Shown here in pieces: positions 1-6,033 of a stretch of 8,789 bases of DNA; the stretch's first letter is position 1; each line of letters opens with the position of its first letter. The notes beneath the pieces were generated by a model. That model was given only the letters and a program-made list of their open reading frames with translations, was not told where the DNA came from and did no database searches. Origin of the DNA: XN24 sp047921395 (GTDB lineage: Bacteria > Pseudomonadota > Gammaproteobacteria > Steroidobacterales > XN24); assembly GCA_047921395.1 (NCBI GenBank), contig JBLRWH010000085.1, forward strand, positions 1-8,789. The letters run 5' to 3'. The translations under genes were made by a program, and so were the position numbers.

Positions 1-614
1 ACGATCGCGCAGAACACCTCGGCGGTGATGCGCGCGTCGTAGGCCGCGGAGTGGGCGGAACTGCTGTCCCAGCGCAGGCCCGCGGCCTCGACGATGCGCG
101 ACAGCACGGTCTGGCCGTAGGCAATCCCGCCGAGCGTGGCGGTGTCGAAGCTCGAGAAGGGGTGGAACGGGTTGCGCTTGATGCCGCAGCGCTCGATCGC
201 GGCATTCAGGAAATGCAGGTCGAAGAACGCGTTGTGGCCGACGAGGATCGCGCGCGTGCACTCCTGCTGGCGCACGGCCGTGCGGATCTCGCGGAAGATC
301 CGCTGCAGCGCGTCGTGTTCCGGCAGGGCCGGGCGGAGAGGGTGGAAGGGGTCGATGCCGTTCACCTCGAGAGAGGCCGGCTCGAGGTTGGCGCCCTCGA
401 AGGGCTTGACGTGGTAGCGGAAGGTTTCGCCAGGCGCGAAATTGCCGTCGGGCTGCAGCTCGATCAGCACCGCGGCGATCTCCAGCAAAGCGTCGGTCCG
501 CGGGTTGAAGCCGCCGGTTTCGACGTCCACGACCACCGGCAGGAAGCCGCGGAAGCGCTGCGCCATCGGCGTAGCCTCGTCCTCGTCGCGCAGCAGTGTC
601 GGATCGTCTTTCAT
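1..614 (-). CDS. rnt: Ribonuclease T, C-terminus cut by the window edge
   Basis: RNase T is a DEDDh-family 3'-to-5' exoribonuclease that trims the CCA end of tRNA and matures 5S, 23S and other small stable RNAs in the cytoplasm. The minus-strand reading gives 204 complete residues running off the left edge. The E. coli enzyme is 215 aa, so I estimate that some 15-20 residues are missing. ExoI signature VVVDVETGGFN supplies D30 and E32, GHNAFFDLHF supplies D132, and AHSAAYD supplies H188 and D193. All five align with E. coli D23, E25, D125, H181 and D186 at a constant offset of 7. The RNase T hallmarks RFRGF and KRNPFHPF are also present. The start is the ATG at 614-612, whose A is also the last base of the pyrC stop (TGATG). 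A second Met at residue 17 (MAQRFRGF) is a less likely start, because related proteins have a similar acidic N-terminal extension. It is the last visible gene of the aminopeptidase-pyrC-rnt operon. Identification is very secure. Confidence 0.96.
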   Translation of the reverse strand, partial: MKDDPTLLRDEDEATPMAQRFRGFLPVVVDVETGGFNPRTDALLEIAAVLIELQPDGNFAPGETFRYHVKPFEGANLEPASLEVNGIDPFHPLRPALPEHDALQRIFREIRTAVRQQECTRAILVGHNAFFDLHFLNAAIERCGIKRNPFHPFSSFDTATLGGIAYGQTVLSRIVEAAGLRWDSSSAHSAAYDARITAEVFCAI

Positions 615-616
615 CA
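612..616 (-). other. TGATG stop/start overlap, pyrC to rnt
   Basis: On the minus strand the pyrC stop TGA (616-614) and the rnt start ATG (614-612) share one A. Such an overlap usually means that a ribosome ending pyrC re-initiates on rnt. The overlap is seen directly; translational coupling is inferred. Confidence 0.85.
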
Positions 617-1651
617 CGCCGCGCCGGCCAGCGCCCACGCCACCGGTTCGCCGGCGCGGAACGGCACGAGACGTTCGTCGTCGACCACGTACTCGGCAGG
701 CGGGCGCCACTCGCGGCGCTCCAGCACGAGCTCGTCATCGTTCAGCGGCAGGCCGTAGAAACGCGGGCCGAATTCGCTGGCGAAGGCCTCGAGTCGCTCG
801 AGTGCGCCGGCGGTCTCGAAGGCCTCTGCGTAAATCTCGATGCCCACCGGCGCCGAGTAGATCCCGGCGCAACCACAGGACGATTCCTTGTTGCGCTGCG
901 TGTGGGGCGCGCTGTCCGTGCCGAGGAAGAAACGCTCCTCCCCGCCGGTCGCGGCCGCGCACACCGCCTCGCGGTGACGCTCGGCCTTGAGCACGGGTAG
1001 GCAGTAATTGTGTGGCCGCAGGCCGCCGGCAAACAGGGCGTTGCGGTTCAGGAGCATGTGCTGCGGCGTGATGGTCGCCGCGATCCCCGCGCGCGCGCTG
1101 CGCACGAAGTCCACACCGTCCGCCGTGGTGACGTGTTCGAGGACGACCTTGAGCCGCGGGTGGCGCTCGACGACGGGCGCAAGAACGCGCTCGATGAAGA
1201 TGCGTTCGCGGTCGAAGACGTCGACAGACGATGCGGTGACCTCGCCGTGGACCTGCAGCACCAGGCCGGTCTCCTCGATTGCGGCGAGGGCCTCGGCGCA
1301 GTGGGCGAGGTCCGTGACGCCGGAGTCCGAGTTGGTGGTCGCGCCGGCAGGGTAGAGCTTCACGCCGACGATGACGCCGCTGTCGCGCGCCCGATGGATT
1401 TCCTCGGGCGGCGTGTTGTCCGTGAGGTACAGGGTCATCAAGGGCGTAAATTGCATTCCTGCCGGCAGGGCCATGAGAATCCGCTCGCGATAGGCCAGCG
1501 CCGCCGCGGTCGTCGTCACCGGGGGCGAGAGGTTCGGCATCACGATCGCGCGCGCGAACCGCGCCGCCGTGTGGGGCAGGACCGCGGCCAGCAGCGCGCC
1601 GTCCCGCAGGTGCAGGTGCCAGTCGTCCGGACGGCGCAGGCGCAGCCTCAC
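614..1651 (-). CDS. pyrC: Dihydroorotase (class II, PyrC type)
   Basis: A zinc amidohydrolase that interconverts N-carbamoyl-L-aspartate and L-dihydroorotate, the third step of de novo UMP synthesis, in the cytoplasm. The product is 345 aa, against 348 in E. coli, and is recognisable end to end. The binuclear zinc site is complete: H12 and H14 in DWHLHLRDG, K98 in KLYPA (the lysine carboxylated in this family), H135 in VHGEV, H173 in EHVTT, and D246 in LGTDSAPH. The conserved KESSCGCAG segment follows at about 255-263. The reading frame stays open upstream, but I chose the GTG at 1651 because the E. coli protein also begins about ten residues before the WHLHLRDG motif. The codons upstream of this GTG lie inside the aminopeptidase gene and show no PyrC similarity. 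The GTG overlaps the aminopeptidase stop by 4 nt, and the gene's own stop overlaps the rnt start. No separate promoter or pyrimidine-responsive leader is visible, so expression probably depends on the upstream aminopeptidase promoter. Confidence 0.96.
   Translation of the reverse strand: MRLRLRRPDDWHLHLRDGALLAAVLPHTAARFARAIVMPNLSPPVTTTAAALAYRERILMALPAGMQFTPLMTLYLTDNTPPEEIHRARDSGVIVGVKLYPAGATTNSDSGVTDLAHCAEALAAIEETGLVLQVHGEVTASSVDVFDRERIFIERVLAPVVERHPRLKVVLEHVTTADGVDFVRSARAGIAATITPQHMLLNRNALFAGGLRPHNYCLPVLKAERHREAVCAAATGGEERFFLGTDSAPHTQRNKESSCGCAGIYSAPVGIEIYAEAFETAGALERLEAFASEFGPRFYGLPLNDDELVLERREWRPPAEYVVDDERLVPFRAGEPVAWALAGAA
1648..1651 (-). other. GTGA start/stop overlap, aminopeptidase to pyrC
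   Basis: On the minus strand the pyrC start GTG (1651-1649) overlaps the aminopeptidase stop TGA (1650-1648) as GTGA. This is a classic 4-nt translational-coupling overlap and is the main argument for the GTG start of pyrC. The overlap is direct observation; coupling is inferred. Confidence 0.8.
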
Positions 1652-3168
1652 GACCCGCTGCCCTCGCCGGCGGGAGATGCGAGGGCCCGGTCCACGAGCA
1701 TCGCGAGCGTGAGGCGCACGCCGAAGCCGGTCTGGGCGGTCGGCGCGAGCCCGAGTCCGCCCTTGTGGTGCCCGGCCGACAGGTCGATGTGCAACCAGGG
1801 GATGTCCTTGGGCACGAAGCGCTGCAGGAAGCGCGCGGCGAGGATATGGTCGCCGTCGTTGTCCGCCGAGCATTGCAGCACGTCGGCGACGCGGCTCTCG
1901 AGCGCCTCGTCGTAATCCTCGTCCATCGGGAACGGCCAGACGCGCTCGCCGCTGGCGCGCCCGGCCTCGACGGCCGCCTCGACCACCTTCGGCCGGTTGC
2001 CGAACACGCCGCTGTAGCGGTGGGTGAGCGCCGCGACGCAGGCGCCTGTGAGCGTCGCGTAATCGATGATCAGCCGAGGCTTTTCCCGGCCGGCCAGCGC
2101 CAGCGTGTCGGCGAGCACCATCCTGCCTTCCGCGTCGGTATGGATGACTTCGATCGTCACGCCGTTCGCGGCGGTGACGATGTCGCGCGATTTGTAGGCA
2201 TCCGGCCCGGTGCGGTTTTCTGTGATCGCCAGCCAGCAGTCCACGGCCTGGCCGTAACCGATGCGCGTCAGCGCAAGCAGCGTCCCGAGCGCGACGGCGC
2301 TGCCCTGCATGTCCTCGTGCATGTCGAGCATGCTGCGGAATGGCTTAAGGTTGGTGCCGCCGGTGTCGAAGCAGATGCCCTTGCCCACCAGCGCGACCTG
2401 CGGCGCCCTGTCGGCGCGGCTGCCCGGGCGGTACCTGAGGCGCGCGATGCCTGCATCGCGGCGCGGGTTGCTGCGCGCCACCGCGAGGAAGGCCCCGGCG
2501 CCGAGCTCAGTGAGCGCCTGCTCGTCGAAAAACGAAAGCTCCCAGCCCTCGCGTCCGGCGAGTTCCTCGAGGAGACGGCAGTATCCCGCGGCATCGAGCC
2601 GGTTCGGCGGCAGGGCCGTCAGCCAGCGGGCCAGGTGATTGCCCTCGGCCTCGGCGCGAATGCGCGTGAGATCCAGCGCGGGCGCGTCGTCCAGCAGCGT
2701 GATGGTGGACAGGCGCGGCGGGACAGACGCGTCCTTGCTGCGGAACCGCGGCATGAGACCATCCCCGGCGAGGAGGGCCGAGATCGCGGCCTCGAGCCAT
2801 GCGTCCGCGGCGCCCTCGGGCGCGCCCGCCGTCATGACCCCGACTTTCGCGGGCCGGCCGGCCCGCGCTTCCGCCGCGAGTTTGCGCGCCAGGGTCAGCA
2901 AGGCAAACGGCGTGGCGCCGGGGTCCGCGATCCCGACCGTCACGGGACAGGGGTCTGCGAGATGCAGGGTGCAGACCGAACCGGCCTTGGTCAGCTGGCG
3001 GCGGCGCACGGCGGCCGACAGGCCGGCGCCGCCCGGAATGTCGGCCCAGGCGGCCTTGCCGGCGTTTTCGGCGACCGCGACGAGCAGGTGATCGAGATGC
3101 GGTAGAACGCGAGCGTCACGACGTTTCGCGATACGCGGCAGGGTCCCTTCCGGCAGCAGACTGGCCAT
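1648..3168 (-). CDS. M17-family leucyl aminopeptidase
   Basis: A cytosolic dimetal aminopeptidase that removes N-terminal residues from peptides during protein and peptide turnover. The 506 aa match the usual size of PepA (about 500 aa). The N-terminal half (about 1-170) is the poorly conserved macro-like domain, and the catalytic M17 domain covers about 175-495. Metal and catalytic residues by position in the family motifs: K263 and D268 in VGKGICFDTGG, K275 in TNLKP, D286 in MHEDMQG, and D345, E347 and R349 in HTDAEGRM. The signature usually reads NTDAEGR, so His at 343 in place of Asn is a deviation, as is TGGTNLKP. This looks like a divergent M17 subgroup rather than orthodox PepA, so I give no gene symbol. 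The start is the ATG at 3168, with AAGGA six bases upstream. It is the first gene of the minus-strand operon and overlaps pyrC by 4 nt. No signal peptide is evident. The M17 assignment is secure; substrate range and any PepA-like DNA-binding role are unknown. Confidence 0.93.
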   Translation of the reverse strand: MASLLPEGTLPRIAKRRDARVLPHLDHLLVAVAENAGKAAWADIPGGAGLSAAVRRRQLTKAGSVCTLHLADPCPVTVGIADPGATPFALLTLARKLAAEARAGRPAKVGVMTAGAPEGAADAWLEAAISALLAGDGLMPRFRSKDASVPPRLSTITLLDDAPALDLTRIRAEAEGNHLARWLTALPPNRLDAAGYCRLLEELAGREGWELSFFDEQALTELGAGAFLAVARSNPRRDAGIARLRYRPGSRADRAPQVALVGKGICFDTGGTNLKPFRSMLDMHEDMQGSAVALGTLLALTRIGYGQAVDCWLAITENRTGPDAYKSRDIVTAANGVTIEVIHTDAEGRMVLADTLALAGREKPRLIIDYATLTGACVAALTHRYSGVFGNRPKVVEAAVEAGRASGERVWPFPMDEDYDEALESRVADVLQCSADNDGDHILAARFLQRFVPKDIPWLHIDLSAGHHKGGLGLAPTAQTGFGVRLTLAMLVDRALASPAGEGSGS

Positions 3169-3174
3169 GCGTGA

Positions 3175-3179
3175 TCCTT
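3175..3179 (-). promoter_or_regulatory. Ribosome-binding site of the aminopeptidase gene
   Basis: AAGGA on the minus strand, six bases before the ATG at 3168. Sequence and spacing are good and support this start. Confidence 0.75.
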
Positions 3180-3195
3180 GACCTCACAAAAGGTA

Positions 3196-3214
3196 GCCCC
3201 GAAGATAACGGGGC
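3196..3214 (-). repeat. Small GC hairpin in the aminopeptidase leader
   Basis: GCCCCG and CGGGGC are perfect 6-bp arms around a 7-nt loop, starting 28 bp upstream of the aminopeptidase ATG. There is no following T-run in either direction, so it does not look like an intrinsic terminator. It may fold in the 5' leader of the leftward transcript, or it may be chance in GC-rich DNA. Confidence 0.45.
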
Positions 3215-3220
3215 GATAAC
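3204..3220 (+). repeat. GATAAC direct repeat, 11-bp period
   Basis: GATAAC occurs at 3204-3209 and 3215-3220, starts 11 bp apart (about one helical turn), and a third copy lies at 3286-3291. The first copy overlaps the loop and right arm of the small leader hairpin at 3196-3214. The repeats could be half-sites for a regulator that binds one face of the helix. No known regulator is matched. Confidence 0.4.
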
Positions 3221-3234
3221 AACAACGGTCGCGA

Positions 3235-3248
3235 TTTGCCCGGGCAAA
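3235..3248. promoter_or_regulatory. Perfect 14-bp palindrome, candidate operator
   Basis: TTTGCCCGGGCAAA is an uninterrupted perfect palindrome near the middle of the divergent intergenic region, about 67 bp from the aminopeptidase start and 103 bp from aceE. The symmetry suits a dimeric regulator able to influence both operons. It does not resemble the E. coli PdhR box (AATTGGT-N3-ACCAATT). The palindrome is observed; an operator function is inferred. Confidence 0.45.
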
Positions 3249-3299
3249 GCCTTTTGTTGCGGGGCGCCATCGTAGCAGCAAGACCGATAACATTCATCC

Positions 3300-3327
3300 G
3301 AGCGACCTTCCCAGAGTCCGGTCGCTC
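3300..3327 (+). promoter_or_regulatory. 8-bp inverted repeat upstream of the aceE ribosome-binding site
   Basis: GAGCGACC (3300-3307) and GGTCGCTC (3320-3327) are perfect complements separated by 12 nt. The right arm ends 7 nt before the GAGGGAG ribosome-binding site of aceE. It could be a leader-RNA stem that modulates translation or stability, or an operator with separated half-sites. There is no T-run, so it is not a terminator. Confidence 0.5.
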
Positions 3328-3334
3328 CCATGCC

Positions 3335-3341
3335 GAGGGAG
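3335..3341 (+). promoter_or_regulatory. Ribosome-binding site of aceE
   Basis: GAGGGAG lies 10 nt before the ATG at 3352, followed by a run of six A residues directly before the start codon. The spacing is slightly long but acceptable, and the open A-rich stretch should favour initiation. Confidence 0.65.
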
Positions 3342-3351
3342 CCGGAAAAAA

Positions 3352-6024
3352 ATGTCGTACGACCCAGGTTTTCACGACGAGGATCCGGATGAGACGCGCG
3401 AATGGCTGGAGTCTATCGACTCCGTGCTGCAGGTGCATGGCGGCAAGCGCGCGCACTGGCTGGTCGAGCGCCTGATCGATCACGTCCGCCGCGCGGGGCA
3501 CTACCTGCCGTTCGGACCGAATACCGCCTATCTGAACACGATCTCCCCGGCGCGGGAGCCGTCCTATCCCGGCGATCGCGAGATGGAGAAGCGCATCGAG
3601 GCCTGGCTGCGCTGGAACGCCATGGCGATGGTCGTGCATGCGAACCGCGAGAGCACCGAGTACGGCGGCCACATCGCCAGCTACGCGTCATCGCTGACGC
3701 TCTACGAGGTCGGCTTTCACCATTTCTGGCGCGGCGCCACCGAGGAGAACCGCGGCGACATGGTGTTCATCCAGGGACACTCCGCGCCCGGCATCTACGC
3801 GCGCTCGTTCCTGGAGGGACGGCTCGGCGAGGAGGACCTGCTGAAGTTCAGGCAGGAAGTCTCCGGCGGGCTGTCTTCCTATCCGCACCCCTGGCTGATG
3901 CCGGAGTACTGGCAGTTCCCGACGGTCTCGATGGGTCTCGGCCCGATGCAGGCGATCTTCCAGGCGAAATTCCTCAAGTACCTCGAGCACCGTGGCCTGG
4001 TGCCGCCGTCCGACCGCAAGGTCTGGGCCTTCCTCGGCGACGGCGAGATGGACGAGCCCGAGTCGATGGGCGAAATCGGGTTGCCGGTGCGCGAGGGCCT
4101 GGACAACCTGGTGTTCGTCATCAACTGCAACCTGCAGCGGCTCGATGGCCCGGTGCGCGGCAATGGCAAGGTCATCCAGGAACTCGAGGCGGCGTTCCAG
4201 GGCGCCGGCTGGAAGGTCATCAAGGTGGTCTGGGGCAAGGGTTGGGACGCGCTCCTGGCGCGCGACACGACGGGCCTGCTGCGCCGGCGCATGGAGGAGT
4301 GCGTGGACGGCGACTACCAGAACTTCAAGTCCAAGGACGGCGCCTACGTGCGCGAACATTTCTTCGGCAAGTACCCTGAGCTGAAAGCGATGGTCGCGAA
4401 CATGTCGGATGCCGAGATCTGGAACCTGCATCGCGGCGGGCACAGCCGCCGCAAGGTCTATGCCGCCTACAAGGAGGCCGTCGAGACAGAGGGTCGCCCT
4501 GTCGTCATTCTCGCGAAGACGGTCAAGGGCTTCGGCATGGGCGCGGCGGGCGAAGGCCGGATGATCGCCCATCAGCAGAAGAAGCTGGACCACAAGGACC
4601 TGCAGGCCTTCCGGGACCGGTTCGACCTGCCGATCTCAGACGAGGAAATCGACGACGTGCCGTTCCGCAAGCCAGCGGACGACAGCCCGGAAATCCGTTA
4701 CCTGAAGCAGCGGCGCGAGGCGCTCGGCGGCTACCTGCCGCGGCGAATTCCCAAGGCGCCGCCGCTGGAGATCCCGCCGCTCGAGGAGATCTTCAAGCCC
4801 CAGCTCGAGGGCAGCGGGGACCGCGAGATTTCAACCACCATGGCGATGGTGCGAATGCTCACGGCCCTGTGCCGCGACAAGAACATCGGCAAGAACGTCG
4901 TGCCGATCGTGCCGGACGAGGCGCGCACGTTTGGCATGGAGGGCATGTTCCGGCAGTTCGGAATCTGGTCGCGCGAGGGGCAGCTCTACACGCCGCAGGA
5001 CTCGGACACCCTCAGCTTCTACAAGGAAGACAAGACCGGGCAGATCCTGCAGATCGGCATCGACGAGGCGGGCGCGCTCTGTGCATGGACTGCGGCAGGG
5101 ACGGCCTACGCCAACCATGGCGTGAACATGATGCCGTTCTACCTGTACTACTCGATGTTCGGCTTCCAGCGCGTCGGCGACTTCATCTGGGCCGCCGGCG
5201 ACTCGCAGGTCCGCGGCTTCCTGATCGGGGGAACGGCCGGTCGCACCACCCTGGCCGGCGAAGGCCTGCAGCACCAGGACGGGCACAGCCATGTCCTGTC
5301 GTCCACGGTGCCGAATTGCCGCTCCTATGACCCGGCGTACGCCTGCGAACTGGCTGTCATCGTGCATGACGGCATGAAGCGCATGTTCGAGCAGGAAGAG
5401 CGGGTGTTTTATTACATCACTTGCATGAACGAGAACTACCAGCATCCGCCGCTCCCCGAGGGCGCGACCGAGGGCATCCTCAAGGGCATGTACGAGCTGC
5501 GCAATGCGGGCAAGGGCGGCCAGGGCCGGCCGAGAGTGCAGCTGTTGGGTTCCGGGACGATCCTGCGCGAAGTCATTGGCGCAGCGGAGATGCTGGCGGA
5601 AGAGCATGGCGTGGACGCCGACATCTGGAGCGTCACCAGCTTCAACGAGCTGCGCCGCGAGGCGCTGTCCGCGACGCGGCGCAACCGCCTCAATCCCGAG
5701 CACAAGCCCGAGGCATCGTTCGTCGAGCAGAGCCTGCGCGGCCGCGAGGGTCCGTTCATCGCTGCGACCGACTACATGACGGCCGTGCCGGACCAGGTGC
5801 GCGAGTGGGTGCCGGGTCGCTACGTGACGCTGGGCACCGACGGCTTCGGGAGAAGCGACGGCCGCGCGGCGCTGCGCAACCACTTCGAGGTCGATCGCCG
5901 CTACATCGTCGCGGCGGCGCTTGCGGCGCTGGCCGCCGACGGCAAGCTCAAGCCCGCCGCCGTCACCAAGGCGATCAAGGCCTACGGCATCGATCCGCAG
6001 AAGCCCGACCCGGTCGACCTGTAG
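3352..6024 (+). CDS. aceE: Pyruvate dehydrogenase E1 component, homodimeric type
   Basis: A thiamine-diphosphate enzyme that decarboxylates pyruvate and transfers the acetyl group to lipoyl domains of the pyruvate dehydrogenase complex, feeding acetyl-CoA into the TCA cycle. The 890 aa match E. coli AceE (887 aa), and similarity runs over the full length. The ThDP/Mg motif is GDGEMDEPES (D230) followed by NCNLQRLDGP (N258, N260). H107 (GGHIAS), H143 (QGHSAPG) and H407 (IAHQQKK) correspond to active-site histidines of E. coli E1. E572 (GIDEAGA) corresponds to the cofactor-activating Glu571, and H641 (GLQHQDGHSH) to His640. DEARTFGMEG and the C-terminal LGTDGFGRSD are also typical. The N-terminal region (about 1-50), which in this family binds E2, is acidic as expected. 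The start is the ATG at 3352 behind a purine-rich ribosome-binding site. It is the first gene of the PDH operon, and aceF follows after 9 bp. No regulator gene of the pdhR type precedes it here. Nothing appears truncated. Confidence 0.98.
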   Translation: MSYDPGFHDEDPDETREWLESIDSVLQVHGGKRAHWLVERLIDHVRRAGHYLPFGPNTAYLNTISPAREPSYPGDREMEKRIEAWLRWNAMAMVVHANRESTEYGGHIASYASSLTLYEVGFHHFWRGATEENRGDMVFIQGHSAPGIYARSFLEGRLGEEDLLKFRQEVSGGLSSYPHPWLMPEYWQFPTVSMGLGPMQAIFQAKFLKYLEHRGLVPPSDRKVWAFLGDGEMDEPESMGEIGLPVREGLDNLVFVINCNLQRLDGPVRGNGKVIQELEAAFQGAGWKVIKVVWGKGWDALLARDTTGLLRRRMEECVDGDYQNFKSKDGAYVREHFFGKYPELKAMVANMSDAEIWNLHRGGHSRRKVYAAYKEAVETEGRPVVILAKTVKGFGMGAAGEGRMIAHQQKKLDHKDLQAFRDRFDLPISDEEIDDVPFRKPADDSPEIRYLKQRREALGGYLPRRIPKAPPLEIPPLEEIFKPQLEGSGDREISTTMAMVRMLTALCRDKNIGKNVVPIVPDEARTFGMEGMFRQFGIWSREGQLYTPQDSDTLSFYKEDKTGQILQIGIDEAGALCAWTAAGTAYANHGVNMMPFYLYYSMFGFQRVGDFIWAAGDSQVRGFLIGGTAGRTTLAGEGLQHQDGHSHVLSSTVPNCRSYDPAYACELAVIVHDGMKRMFEQEERVFYYITCMNENYQHPPLPEGATEGILKGMYELRNAGKGGQGRPRVQLLGSGTILREVIGAAEMLAEEHGVDADIWSVTSFNELRREALSATRRNRLNPEHKPEASFVEQSLRGREGPFIAATDYMTAVPDQVREWVPGRYVTLGTDGFGRSDGRAALRNHFEVDRRYIVAAALAALAADGKLKPAAVTKAIKAYGIDPQKPDPVDL

Positions 6025-6026
6025 GA
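6022..6026 (+). promoter_or_regulatory. Ribosome-binding site of aceF overlapping the aceE stop
   Basis: TAGGA contains the aceE stop codon TAG and an AGGA core, seven bases before the aceF ATG. The overlap suggests that aceE termination and aceF initiation are linked. The match is modest. Confidence 0.55.
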
Positions 6027-6033
6027 ACGCGCC

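Larger units (their letters stand above)
3169..3351. promoter_or_regulatory. Divergent intergenic control region (aminopeptidase operon / PDH operon)
   Basis: These 183 bp separate two divergent start codons and are richer in A than the genes around them. Any primary promoter for the leftward aminopeptidase-pyrC-rnt operon and for the rightward aceE-aceF-lpd operon should lie here. I could not assign convincing sigma-70 -35/-10 pairs on either strand and therefore list none. The region holds several symmetric or repeated motifs, described as separate entries. No rho-independent terminator or small open reading frame is convincing. Confidence 0.6.

Noticed and set aside
51..758. A 235-codon plus-strand frame over the left end
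   Set aside because: The opposite strand codes for RNase T with all catalytic residues and the end of PyrC. The plus-strand product has no recognisable domain.
1652..1873. Upstream extension of PyrC by 74 codons to an ATG at 1873
   Set aside because: The extension lies inside the aminopeptidase coding region, has no PyrC similarity and would make the protein much longer than the family. The GTG at 1651 fits both family length and the coupling overlap.
1765..3105. A 446-codon open frame on the plus strand opposite the aminopeptidase gene
   Set aside because: It is antisense to a clear M17 peptidase, its composition is typical of a GC-rich shadow frame, and it has no family motif.
3254..3293. 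Possible aceE promoter using TTGTTG and TAACAT
   Set aside because: The spacing between the boxes is far too long for a sigma-70 promoter, and no -35 match exists at 16-18 bp from TAACAT or GATAAC.
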